A DNA stretch of 37,732 bases from a bacterium. GTDB lineage: Bacteria; SZUA-79; Acidulodesulfobacterales; Acidulodesulfobacteraceae. The notes under the pieces are model-generated. The model saw only the letters and a list, made by a program, of their open reading frames with translations, had not been told where the DNA came from and did not search any database. Positions 8,237 to 17,015 of this stretch are shown one piece after another (within the stretch, counting starts at the first letter, position 1; each line of letters opens with the position of its first letter). A program made the translations under genes and the position numbers. The DNA lies in assembly GCA_021831025.1 (NCBI GenBank), contig JAKBNN010000066.1, positions 1 to 37,732 on the forward strand, written 5' to 3'.

Positions 8237-11050
8237 ATGATACTTAGATTTACGCATTTAAAAAAGTTAGGGGTATTATTTTTATTTATATTGCTTTATA
8301 TTTTTGCCTTTAATTGCCTGCCTCGCGCAATAGCGTTGGGTTTACCCGAAACAAATATTTATAATATTTCATCCGAAAAATATACGATAAAGTCCATAGA
8401 TTACAGGCTGCCGTCCGACATTCCTTTGAGAGATATTAAGAATTTTTTTGCCATAAAAAGCGGTCAAAAGTTTTCGATGTATTATCTTGAAAAGACGCTG
8501 AAAGCACTGTATTCCACGGGCTATTTTTCAAATATTATGGTTTTTTCAAAGATAGACCGCAAGCAGAAATTTATGTACTTAAAATTTATTTTTGTCCGGC
8601 GTGTTTATATAGAAAGAATCGATATACGCGGGCTTAAGGATACGGGGGTATCCGAAGAAAATATATTAAAATCCATCCCTTTAAAAAAGGCAGGACAGTT
8701 TTTAAAGTATTATAAAGAAATAAGCATAGACGAAATAAAAAATATAATGTCTGATGCGGGTTACCCCGATGCCAAAATAGATATTTCGTCCTATGTTCTG
8801 AGAAACATAAAGAAATATGTCATAGATATAAATATAACGCCAAATAAACCTGTAATCATTTCAAATATTTTCGTTAAGTTTAAGGTTTATTACCCGAAGG
8901 AAAAAGTTGCAAAACTCGTCGAAGATATTACGGGCAAACCCTTAAATAAACTTTTGATTAAAAAATTGAGAAGAAAAATAAGAGGCATCTATAAAGAAGA
9001 GGGCTATCTTAATACTATTATACCTGAACCTAAAATTACATATATTTCTAAGTATAAAGCCATAATAACCGTTGAAGTTCATCCTGGGTATAAAATTCTC
9101 TTTCATTTTAAGGGAATAAGTCCGTTAAAAGCAAGTTTTATCGAAGATTCTGTGTTTAATATAAAAAATGTCCTAATATTCGACGAATCCACATTCACTT
9201 CATTTAAAACCGTATTAACGGATTTCTATAAAGAAGAAGGATATTATTACGCGGAAGTTTCCCTTAGGGAGGAAAAAGATTCGAATAATAAAACGATAAA
9301 TTTATATTACACGGTAAATAAAGGTTTCAGAGTTGCCGTAAAAAGCATTACCATAAAAGGAAATGAGCCGTTCAGCAAATCCGTAATATTATCATTAATG
9401 AAGACCGCTCCCGCATCTTTCTTTAGCAGGCAATATTTTCGCAGGAAAAGGCTGGCTGACGACATAACCAATATAGAAAATTATTATAATGACGAGGGGT
9501 ATTTTGCCGCCGGTATCTCGCAACACTTAACCTTTAGCAGGGATAAAAAGAGCGTGGCAATATTGGTTGACATAAAAAAGGGGATAAGAACTTATGTAAA
9601 GAAAGTCAGTCTTGCCGGTTTGCCGCCGGAAGTCAAAACAAAGGATTTAACCGGTTACTTTGAGGGCATGCAAAATAAACCGTTTTATATTATTAAAGCG
9701 GAGAACGGTAAAAATTTGCTTTCTACGAAACTTGCGGATTCCGGATATGTTTTTTCTAAGACAAGGCTAGATACCCGATATAGCGCAGACAAAAAATATG
9801 CCGATTTGTATTACGATGTTAACAGCGGTCCGTTGACAAGAATTAAAAATATATTAATATTTGGAAATACTATTACAAAGACGGCTTATATTAAAGGGTT
9901 GCTTTTATTTAAAAAGGGAGAAATCTATGATCAAAAAAATATAATCGAAACCCAGAACAGGCTTTATAGAGCCGGAATTTTTAATTATGTCAGCATCAGT
10001 ATCGAAAATCCTCAAAATATCGAGCCGGACAAGAACATAATCGTGAAAGTAAGGGATGCAAAGCCTATTTCATTAAGTTTTGGGGCCGGTTACGGAACAT
10101 ATACCAGATATAAGGGGTTTGTGCAAATAGATGACAGCAACCTTTTTGGTTCAGGCAAATCCCTGTCTTCGCGATTTTCAAAAAGCGCTGTTTATACAAA
10201 TTTGCTTTTAGATTATTACGATCCTGCTATTTATAATTATAGAGGACTTGCTTTTAACGCCGGAGGATTAGATAACGATATAATCACTTTAAATTATACG
10301 CTTCATGAAGAAGGCGGAGTTTTTTCTTTGATAAGGAAATTTAACAGTCATCTGAAAGGATTATTATCATATGAAATGTTTTATAATTTCTTGTCCGGCT
10401 TAAATCCCGGAGCGCAAATCACTCCAAGAGATATAGGGTTTACAAGAATAAGCGCCGTTGCGGCGTCTATCATTTATAACACGAAAAACAATATATTTAA
10501 TCCTACATCGGGAAATTTAACAACCTTAAGATTCTCATACTCTTCAACACTATTCGATTCCCAGATTAATTTTATAAAATTGTTTTTCCATACCGAACAA
10601 TTTATTCCATTTATTTATAACACCGTGTTGTTGTATTCTTTGCGTTTCGGTTATATTAAACCCCTGCCGCCTACAACACAGGTGCCGATAAACGAAAGAT
10701 TTTTTTTGGGAGGCAGAACGACGGTTAGAGGGTTTCCGCAGGATTCGATCGGGCTTATAAACTTAAACCCGTATCAATATCCGATAGGAGGGGATATTAT
10801 GGAGAACTATAATCTCCAGTTAAACATCCCTGTTTATGATAACTTTGATTTTTTTGTTTTTCAAGACGGCGGAAATGTGTTTTTAAACGCCCTGAATATA
10901 AGACCCCTTGCTTTGTATAAATCGGCCGGAGCCGGCGTAATGTATTTATCGCCCATAGGACCGATCAGTGTTTCTTACGGCTTTATTTTAAACAGGAGAC
11001 CGTATTGGCCGGCGGGCGGGGTTAATTTTACGATCGGAACATCGTTTTAA
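8237..11050 (+). CDS. Omp85-family outer-membrane assembly protein (BamA/TamA type), about seven POTRA domains
   Basis: A 937-residue outer-membrane beta-barrel protein. A signal peptide covers about 1-34. I count about seven POTRA-like repeats at roughly 49-120, 121-203, 204-284, 285-364, 365-448, 449-531 and 532-609, several with the Y..EGY or D.GY helix pattern. The barrel occupies about 610-937, with the conserved loop-6 motif VRGF (830-833) and a terminal Phe, the usual outer-membrane sorting signal. TamA has three POTRAs and typical BamA five, so this is an enlarged member. Gene order tamB-omp85 suggests it serves TamB; being the main BamA is also possible. AGGA precedes the ATG. cbiD starts 15 bases after the stop. 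Confidence 0.9.
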   Translation: MILRFTHLKKLGVLFLFILLYIFAFNCLPRAIALGLPETNIYNISSEKYTIKSIDYRLPSDIPLRDIKNFFAIKSGQKFSMYYLEKTLKALYSTGYFSNIMVFSKIDRKQKFMYLKFIFVRRVYIERIDIRGLKDTGVSEENILKSIPLKKAGQFLKYYKEISIDEIKNIMSDAGYPDAKIDISSYVLRNIKKYVIDINITPNKPVIISNIFVKFKVYYPKEKVAKLVEDITGKPLNKLLIKKLRRKIRGIYKEEGYLNTIIPEPKITYISKYKAIITVEVHPGYKILFHFKGISPLKASFIEDSVFNIKNVLIFDESTFTSFKTVLTDFYKEEGYYYAEVSLREEKDSNNKTINLYYTVNKGFRVAVKSITIKGNEPFSKSVILSLMKTAPASFFSRQYFRRKRLADDITNIENYYNDEGYFAAGISQHLTFSRDKKSVAILVDIKKGIRTYVKKVSLAGLPPEVKTKDLTGYFEGMQNKPFYIIKAENGKNLLSTKLADSGYVFSKTRLDTRYSADKKYADLYYDVNSGPLTRIKNILIFGNTITKTAYIKGLLLFKKGEIYDQKNIIETQNRLYRAGIFNYVSISIENPQNIEPDKNIIVKVRDAKPISLSFGAGYGTYTRYKGFVQIDDSNLFGSGKSLSSRFSKSAVYTNLLLDYYDPAIYNYRGLAFNAGGLDNDIITLNYTLHEEGGVFSLIRKFNSHLKGLLSYEMFYNFLSGLNPGAQITPRDIGFTRISAVAASIIYNTKNNIFNPTSGNLTTLRFSYSSTLFDSQINFIKLFFHTEQFIPFIYNTVLLYSLRFGYIKPLPPTTQVPINERFFLGGRTTVRGFPQDSIGLINLNPYQYPIGGDIMENYNLQLNIPVYDNFDFFVFQDGGNVFLNALNIRPLALYKSAGAGVMYLSPIGPISVSYGFILNRRPYWPAGGVNFTIGTSF

Positions 11051-11065
11051 ATTAAGTTAAAAATA

Positions 11066-12523
11066 ATGGAAACAGTCAATAGTAATGCCGGCAATAATGG
11101 ATTAAGAAAAGGATTTTCTACCGGAAGCGTAAGCGCCGCCGCTATAAAAGCTTCCATAAAGTATTATTTTAAACATCAAAAGTTTTTTCGGATAGAAATA
11201 AAAATGCCGGGAGGGGAAAATGTCTTACTCCCTGTGGCCGAACTTTCAAAAATCCCCCCCCTTATCCCCCCCAAAGTGGGGGGGATAAGGGGGAGATGGG
11301 TTTCGAGGGCTTCCGTAATAAAGGATTCGGGGGATGATCCCGATGTAACAAACGGCATAAAAATATGTGCCGATTTTATGTTTTTAGACGATGCGGACAG
11401 CGCAGTCGCTATGCTTTTAAATGAGGCAGATGATATTAAGGGCAATCAAAATCAAGACAATCAAGGCGGGCAGGTAAACCGAAGCAAAAATACCCTTATG
11501 TTTTTACATTTATACGAGAAGGCGGGCGAGACAATTTTAACCCGTCTGCCGGACGAGGTAAAAAAATATTATGGAAAATTATATATTTATAATATAATAA
11601 AACACTCGGGGTTTAGCATTATACTTTCTTCTTCGGCAGGCATAGGCATAGTAAGGAGGCAGGGCTTGCCGGTTAGTCCGGGTTTTCCGGCTATAAATCC
11701 CGTTCCGTTCAAAATGATAGAATGGGCGGTAAAGGAAGAGATAAACGGCAGGATAAACGATAGGGCAGGCAATTCGGCGGGCATAAATCAAAATAAGTTA
11801 AACGGCATACCCTGCAACGGGGTGCTTTTGTCTATTCTTTATGTGCCTGACGGCGGCATCGTCGCAAAAAAAACATTAAATCCGAGATTAGGTATCGAGG
11901 GCGGGATCAGTATTTTGGGAACCACAGGTTATGTTATTCCGATATCCGCAAAGGCATGGCTTGGAACGATTAAATCGTCTCTTGCCTTTTTATCCGGCAA
12001 TAAAATAGATGCATGTGTTTATACGCCGGGAAGATTTAGCGAAAAAACGGCTATGAAGATTTTAAAAGATATGCCGAAAGAAAGTTTTATAGAAATAGGA
12101 GACTATGTGTCTTATTCGATAAGAAAAGCCGCCGGGTCGGGTATAAAAAGAGTTATTTTTGCAGGGCAATTCGGAAAAATCGTGAAAATTTCACAGGGAG
12201 CAAGAAATACTAATGCCAAATACGGCAATCTGGATTTAAAATATTTAGGCGCTTTAGTTAAAGCGGTTTTAAAGGAACATATAGATATTATGCAGGAGGA
12301 TATGGCCGTGGACTTATATGAAAAAATAATTAATTCCAATACCTCAAGGCAGGCGTACGACTACATTTTATCTTTGCGCAATGTTTATAACCCGCTGCCC
12401 GATAAGATTTTTTATAACATTTTAAAAGCGGCAAAGGAAAATTTAATCAGGATGTCCAGAGGGCAAGTAAATATCGATATTATACTGATTTCGTACGAAG
12501 GTAAAATGCTGGCCTCTACTTAA
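11066..12523 (+). CDS. cbiD: Cobalt-precorrin-5B C1-methyltransferase CbiD, with in-frame insertions
   Basis: CbiD methylates C1 of the corrin ring in the anaerobic cobalamin pathway using S-adenosylmethionine. Supporting features are LRKGFSTGS (13-21), SVIKDSGDDPDVTNG (83-97) and NPRLGIEGGISILGTTG in the centre, all family signatures. The protein is 485 residues; usual CbiD proteins have roughly 360-380. The surplus comes from loops absent in the family: a Pro/Gly-rich stretch at 63-77 encoded by a long palindrome (11257-11293), and Asn/Gln/Gly-rich stretches near KGNQNQDNQGG and NSAGINQNKLNG. All keep the frame, so the enzyme is probably functional. It is the first gene of the cbi run. Confidence 0.94.
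   Translation: METVNSNAGNNGLRKGFSTGSVSAAAIKASIKYYFKHQKFFRIEIKMPGGENVLLPVAELSKIPPLIPPKVGGIRGRWVSRASVIKDSGDDPDVTNGIKICADFMFLDDADSAVAMLLNEADDIKGNQNQDNQGGQVNRSKNTLMFLHLYEKAGETILTRLPDEVKKYYGKLYIYNIIKHSGFSIILSSSAGIGIVRRQGLPVSPGFPAINPVPFKMIEWAVKEEINGRINDRAGNSAGINQNKLNGIPCNGVLLSILYVPDGGIVAKKTLNPRLGIEGGISILGTTGYVIPISAKAWLGTIKSSLAFLSGNKIDACVYTPGRFSEKTAMKILKDMPKESFIEIGDYVSYSIRKAAGSGIKRVIFAGQFGKIVKISQGARNTNAKYGNLDLKYLGALVKAVLKEHIDIMQEDMAVDLYEKIINSNTSRQAYDYILSLRNVYNPLPDKIFYNILKAAKENLIRMSRGQVNIDIILISYEGKMLAST
11257..11293. repeat. Palindromic insertion inside cbiD
   Basis: A perfect 16-base stem (11257-11272 with 11278-11293) around a 5-base AAAGT loop, made of C-runs and TTAT on the left and ATAA and G-runs on the right. 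It is read in frame as PPLIPPKVGGIRG. The position is a variable loop between LPVAEL and ASVIKDSGDDPDV. Its base make-up differs from the AT-rich gene around it, so I take it as an inserted short palindromic repeat tolerated as protein. Confidence 0.8.
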
Positions 12524-12548
12524 AGGTAAAGGGAAAGGATTATAATAA

Positions 12549-13979
12549 ATGATAAAAAAGGTTCATATATTGGGAATTTCTCCATGTTATGCCGAAACAG
12601 CTAAACAGACTACTCAGGGTTTATTTATGAATAAGGCTAACAGGGTTGATGCCGTGTTTGCAAGAAGAAAAGACGATTTAAGCATATTGGCATGGCTTAA
12701 AGAACAGTTTGTTATTATTAATAAGGGTATAAATCTCGAATGCAGCGAAAAAATAACGCATATAAATAATGCGACGATATTTTACGACAGCAAATTCAAA
12801 TTTATTTTGGATTATGTAAGAGAAAATCTCGGCAAAAAAAATATACTTATATTTGCCAACGGCGATCCAAATTTTTTTGGGATCGGGGGAAGTATTTTAA
12901 GGGAATTAAAAACAAACGAAAAAAGATTTGTGGAAATTTATCCTGCCGTCAGTTTTATGCAAATCGGGTTTTCAAAATTAAAAATACCGATGACCGATTC
13001 TTACATCGCGAGCGTCCACGGGCGCGATTTAAGAAACATGTACGAGGCTTTATATTCCCAAAAACGGGTTATAGGAATTTATACCGACGATATTAACACG
13101 CCTTACAGAATATATACGGAACTGGAAGAAAAAGGGTTTATCTCTGAATTCGATTTTTATGTTTTAACCGATTTGTGTTCTAAAAATGAAAAAATATACA
13201 GGAGTTTTACGAAAGAAATCCTCGAGAGTTTATCTAATAAAAAAAATATCGTAATAATTGAAAGAAAAAAGCCGTTTAAAGCAAGCAAAGACGGCGAGGC
13301 TTATTCTAAAATCCTGTTTCAGAACCGGAATCAGATTTTTGGTATCGAGGATGAAAAATATATACATATAGCAGGGGAGCCGACTAAAAAGGAAATCAGG
13401 GCAATAAGCATAAGTTTAATGAATCTTAAAAAGGATTCCGTCATTATCGACGCAGGATGCGGCAGCGGCGGTATCAGCATAGAAGCCTCCGCAATCGCTA
13501 GCGGCGGGGTCGTATATGCCATCGATAACAACGAAACGAAAATTGAGAACCTTAAAAAGAATATAAAAAGGTTTCAAAGGCCGAATATCGTTCCAATTCT
13601 CGGAGAACTTCCCGAAGCTTTTAATATGTTTAAAGAAAATACCACGAATGCTCTTTTGCCCGATGCCATATTCATAGGCGGGGGCAGCAGGTATCTCGAA
13701 GATATTTTAACCGAATCGTTTCATATATTAAAAAACGAAGGCGTTATCGTTGTAAACAGCATACTGTTAAGTTCCTTTAATAAGGTAATGTCGTTCGTTA
13801 ATAATTTTAATACCGTTAATAAAGTTAAAATGAAATATGAAGTTATTGCCGCCAACATAGCGAGATTAAAAACAATTAAGCCAGATTCATATTTTCATGC
13901 ATTAAACCAGATTTATATCACTAAAATAGTCAAACATAATAATACGGTTTTTAAATTTGAAAATAAAACCTTGAAGTAA
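12549..13979 (+). CDS. cbiET: CbiE-CbiT fusion (cobalt-precorrin-7 C5-methyltransferase / cobalt-precorrin-6B C15-methyltransferase)
   Basis: A 476-residue two-domain enzyme that methylates C5 and C15 and decarboxylates the C12 side chain of the corrin ring. The CbiE-like part (about 1-245) shows ANGDPNFFGIG (103-113), a YPAVSFMQ stretch and SVHGRD (155-160). The CbiT-like part (about 272-460) shows the SAM-binding loop DAGCGSGGIS (301-310) and FIGGGSRYLEDIL. Fused CbiET/CobL proteins are common. One oddity: the N-terminal GxGPG loop normal in CbiE is replaced by GISPCYAE. It sits 25 bases after cbiD with AAGGAT upstream of the ATG. Confidence 0.9.
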   Translation: MIKKVHILGISPCYAETAKQTTQGLFMNKANRVDAVFARRKDDLSILAWLKEQFVIINKGINLECSEKITHINNATIFYDSKFKFILDYVRENLGKKNILIFANGDPNFFGIGGSILRELKTNEKRFVEIYPAVSFMQIGFSKLKIPMTDSYIASVHGRDLRNMYEALYSQKRVIGIYTDDINTPYRIYTELEEKGFISEFDFYVLTDLCSKNEKIYRSFTKEILESLSNKKNIVIIERKKPFKASKDGEAYSKILFQNRNQIFGIEDEKYIHIAGEPTKKEIRAISISLMNLKKDSVIIDAGCGSGGISIEASAIASGGVVYAIDNNETKIENLKKNIKRFQRPNIVPILGELPEAFNMFKENTTNALLPDAIFIGGGSRYLEDILTESFHILKNEGVIVVNSILLSSFNKVMSFVNNFNTVNKVKMKYEVIAANIARLKTIKPDSYFHALNQIYITKIVKHNNTVFKFENKTLK

Positions 13980-14022
13980 GTTAATGAATGGATATTTTAA
14001 AATAAAATCAGAAAAAAGCTTC

Positions 14023-14040
14023 ATCCCCTTTAGGGGAGTG
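14023..14040. repeat. Short hairpin upstream of cbiL
   Basis: TCCCCT (14024-14029) pairs with AGGGGA (14032-14037) across a TT loop. It sits between cbiET and cbiL, about 30 bases before the likely cbiL start. No T-run follows, so it is not an obvious terminator. It may affect mRNA stability or initiation, or be a remnant of a C/G-rich palindromic repeat like the one in cbiD. Confidence 0.45.
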
Positions 14041-14066
14041 TTAGAGCGCGGCGGGGGTAAACAGCC

Positions 14067-14885
14067 ATTAATCAATTAAATTTATTAAATGTGGTCGGCG
14101 TGGGGCCGGGAGACCCTGAGTTAATTACGATAAAGGCCGTTAAAGCTCTTAAAAGCAGCGATTTTATATTTTATCCCGATGTAACTTTCGGGAAAAATAA
14201 GGCCGCTTATAATATCGTAAAAAGCGGCATAGAATTTATAGAATTGTTCGGAGGACGGGATATTGCAACGGAAAGGCTGATTCCGCTCGAAATTGAAATG
14301 AAACTATCGAAAGGTAGAAACGACGAGCTTTACAGGGAAAACGCCGTTAAGATAATCGACAGGTTAAAAGAAGGGATTTGTTCTTACATAACCATCGGCG
14401 ACCCGATGTTTTACAGCACATATTGGGGTTTATATAACGCCATTAAAAATGAGGCGGCAAAAAATAGCGCGGAATTAAATATAAACATTATCGGCGGGGT
14501 ATCGTCTTTTAATTATTCTTTTAATTTAATCGGCGAACCTTATATAATAAAAAATAGTTCGGTTTTTATAACCGTTCCTATTAAAAAGGATTTAAAAGAG
14601 ATGGAAGACGAGATAAATTTTATGGCAAAAAAAAACGCTAAACCGCAGGTTATCGTTTTTATGAAAGCGGGTGGATACTTAAAGAATATTATGCAAATCT
14701 TTAAAAATTCGTATATCGATAATTTTAAAGAAGGAAAACTTAAGCTCTATTTAATCGAAAGGTCAAGGCTTTTGGACGGCTTTTGCGATAACGATTTAAA
14801 CCTGAAAATAAAGATAAATAAGGACGGCTCCGAAGCCGGATTTGATTTTGATTATTTTTCTATTCTTATAGGGGTATTTTTGTGA
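14067..14885 (+). CDS. cbiL: Cobalt-precorrin-2 C20-methyltransferase CbiL (uncertain start)
   Basis: CbiL adds the C20 methyl group early in corrin synthesis. VVGVGPGDPELIT gives the SAM-binding loop, and GDPMFYSTYWGLYN and IIGGVSSFNYSF are family features of precorrin methylases. No ATG lies in the region. A GTG at 14091 would remove most of the first beta strand before GVGPGD, which is normally preceded by several residues. The open frame reaches back to a stop at 14058-14060. An ATT at 14067 would give an N-terminus like that of relatives (M-NQLNLLNVVGVGPGD) and is preceded by GCGGGGG. I place the start there as the most sensible reading, and GTG 14091 is the alternative. The 3' end overlaps cbiF by four bases. 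Confidence 0.82.
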   Translation: MNQLNLLNVVGVGPGDPELITIKAVKALKSSDFIFYPDVTFGKNKAAYNIVKSGIEFIELFGGRDIATERLIPLEIEMKLSKGRNDELYRENAVKIIDRLKEGICSYITIGDPMFYSTYWGLYNAIKNEAAKNSAELNINIIGGVSSFNYSFNLIGEPYIIKNSSVFITVPIKKDLKEMEDEINFMAKKNAKPQVIVFMKAGGYLKNIMQIFKNSYIDNFKEGKLKLYLIERSRLLDGFCDNDLNLKIKINKDGSEAGFDFDYFSILIGVFL

Positions 14886-15676
14886 AAGAAGATGTATCGG
14901 TAAAGATATATTTTGTGGGCGCAGGTCCCGGAGACCCTGAACTTTTAACCGTAAAGGCTTACAATATATTAAAAAAATCGGATGTTGTTTTTTACGCCGG
15001 TTCTTTAATAAATCCCAAAGCGCTTGATATATTTAAAAATGAAGCCATGCTCATAGATATGAAAAGCCTTAATTTTGATGAAATTAAAGAACGGCTTGAA
15101 AGTTTATTAAAGGACGAAGTCCGCCGGATTATTTCCGTTCTTCATGCGGGTGATTCTTCCGTTTATTCATCCATTAACGAGCAGATGACTTATCTCGAGA
15201 AAATGGGGATAGACTACGAAATTATTCCCGGCGTTACGGCAGCCTTTGCGGCGAGCGCCGCAAACAAGTCAACCTTGACGCTGCCGGATGTATCTCAGAC
15301 GGTTATATTTTGCAGGGGGGAGGGAAGAACGGGGAAAATGCCTAAAGGACAGGACATAAAAAGTCTTGCAAAACACAATGCGACTATGGCTATATATTTA
15401 AGTTTCGGTATAATAGAATCCGTGGCGGGAGATCTTCTAGAGCATTACCCTAAAGAAACCCCGTGCTTAATAGCCAGAGATGTTTCGCTTGAAAGCGAAC
15501 TTTTAATAGACTGTTTATTGAAAGATGTGGTTAAAACGGCAAAGGAGCACTCCGTAAAGAATATGGCTGTTTTAATTGTTGGAGATGCTTTGAGGGGAAA
15601 ATATTACAAAAAAAACAGGTCGAAATTATATGATAAGAATTTTTCACACTCGTTCAGGCTTAAAGAAGGCGGTTGA
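14882..15676 (+). CDS. cbiF: Cobalt-precorrin-4 C11-methyltransferase CbiF
   Basis: A 264-residue methylase acting on C11 of cobalt-precorrin-4. KIYFVGAGPGDPELLTVKA at the N-terminus, HAGDSSVYSSINEQM and IPGVTAAFAASAA in the middle, and the closing SKLYDKNFSHSFR are all typical of CbiF. The GTG start overlaps the cbiL stop as GTGA, the usual arrangement for translational coupling. The 3' end overlaps the apparent cbiG start by 47 bases, and since the C-terminal motif is family-typical the stop is reliable. Confidence 0.93.
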   Translation: MKEDVSVKIYFVGAGPGDPELLTVKAYNILKKSDVVFYAGSLINPKALDIFKNEAMLIDMKSLNFDEIKERLESLLKDEVRRIISVLHAGDSSVYSSINEQMTYLEKMGIDYEIIPGVTAAFAASAANKSTLTLPDVSQTVIFCRGEGRTGKMPKGQDIKSLAKHNATMAIYLSFGIIESVAGDLLEHYPKETPCLIARDVSLESELLIDCLLKDVVKTAKEHSVKNMAVLIVGDALRGKYYKKNRSKLYDKNFSHSFRLKEGG

Positions 15677-17015
15677 CAGGTCCGCGGGCGGAATAAAGGA
15701 CATTGCGCTTATGCCTTTTTCTAAAAACAGCCTGTTATCGGCTTTAAAGGTTTCCGAAGGTATTTTTAAGATGGACAAGTCCGGTGAAACAGACGATTTC
15801 AATATAAATAATATTATAAATATAAATATTTTTATCGAAAAATCGAAAAGAGATTTAATTCTTATGGCAGACGAAGAGTTATCCAAAATCTTTAACCTTA
15901 AACTTAAACCTGTGAATAGCGATAATTTTTCGATTTGCGTAAAAACATATGACAACTTATCAAATGACTTTTTAAATAATTTATTTAATGAGTTTGATTT
16001 TATCATATTTTTTTTAGCGCTGGGAGCGGTCGTAAGGCTTATTTCTCCGTATATTAAAGACAAATTAAACGATCCCGGCGTTACGGTAATAGACGAAGCC
16101 GGCAAATTTGCCGTAAGTTTATTGTCCGGGCACATCGGAGGGGGAAACGAATTTACGAAAAAGGCTGCGAATTTTTTGGGGGCGATACCTGTTATAACTA
16201 CTGCAACGGATATTTCGGGAAGGTTTTCCGTGGATATGTTCGCAAAAAAATTCGGGTTTTTTATCGAGGAGGCTAAAACCAAAATAAAAGAGTTTAATAA
16301 GGCTTCTTTAAGCGGCGAAAAGTTTATCGTTTATTTAAATGAAGGCGAATGGATAAAGAGGGGTTCCGGTTTTAATAATTATTTAAAGGAGCTAAAGCGG
16401 CATATCGAAGAATATTCGAAGAAACAGGATTTCGGCTTTATAACCGCCGCGTCAAAATTTAAGGAATCGATAAATAATTATTTTGTGAATTACGATAATT
16501 CCCGCAGTCCAAGTTTAACTCCGTTAAATTTAATTATTATTTCAAGAAGGGCTAATCTGGAAGAATTATATGAATTTAACAATTTTTCCGATAAACATAA
16601 CATTAATATTGCTATTTTAAGGCCGAAAAGCCTTATCGTAGGTATCGGCTGCAATAAAAATACGGACTTTAACGAGGTAGAGGAATTTGTCGCGTCGGTA
16701 TTCGATAAACATAATTTGTCTTTAAACTGCATAAGAAATATTGCCACTATTGACATTAAAAAGGATGAAAGCGGAATTTTAAAATTCGGGGAAAAATACG
16801 GAAAATTTATAGATTTTTATTCGAAGGAAGAAATTAACGAATTTATGGAGAAAAATAAAATCCGTGAAAATAATACAAAATCTTTATGCTATAAATATAC
16901 GGGCGCTTATTCAGTTTGCGAACCATGCGCCCTTTTATCGTCTAAAAATAAGGAGCTTTTAATATGCAAGAAAAAGAAAGGCAATGTAACAATGGCGGCA
17001 GCCGCGGCAATGTAA
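15630..17015 (+). CDS. cbiG: Cobalt-precorrin-5A hydrolase CbiG
   Basis: CbiG opens the delta-lactone of cobalt-precorrin-5A and releases acetaldehyde, contracting the ring. The core reads LALGAVVRLISPYIKDK, then DPGVTVIDEAGKFAVSLLSGHIGGGNEF and PVITTATD, the hallmark of the family. The C-terminal part has GIGCNKNT and ends with VCEPCALL and KKKKGNVTMAAAA. At 461 residues it is longer than many CbiG proteins (about 350), partly through lysine- and asparagine-rich linkers. The start is uncertain: ATG 15630 lies inside cbiF, and ATG 15711 is a later choice but would cut the first strand. The 3' end overlaps cbiH by 52 bases. Confidence 0.9.
   Translation: MIRIFHTRSGLKKAVDRSAGGIKDIALMPFSKNSLLSALKVSEGIFKMDKSGETDDFNINNIININIFIEKSKRDLILMADEELSKIFNLKLKPVNSDNFSICVKTYDNLSNDFLNNLFNEFDFIIFFLALGAVVRLISPYIKDKLNDPGVTVIDEAGKFAVSLLSGHIGGGNEFTKKAANFLGAIPVITTATDISGRFSVDMFAKKFGFFIEEAKTKIKEFNKASLSGEKFIVYLNEGEWIKRGSGFNNYLKELKRHIEEYSKKQDFGFITAASKFKESINNYFVNYDNSRSPSLTPLNLIIISRRANLEELYEFNNFSDKHNINIAILRPKSLIVGIGCNKNTDFNEVEEFVASVFDKHNLSLNCIRNIATIDIKKDESGILKFGEKYGKFIDFYSKEEINEFMEKNKIRENNTKSLCYKYTGAYSVCEPCALLSSKNKELLICKKKKGNVTMAAAAAM

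Noticed and set aside
11000..11066. Cobalamin riboswitch before cbiD
   Set aside because: Only 15 bases separate the omp85 stop from cbiD, too little for a riboswitch; none is recognisable upstream of the later cbi genes either.
15644..16282. 212-codon open frame on the minus strand
   Set aside because: It lies wholly opposite cbiG, whose family motifs are clear, and shows only low-complexity sequence without a known domain.
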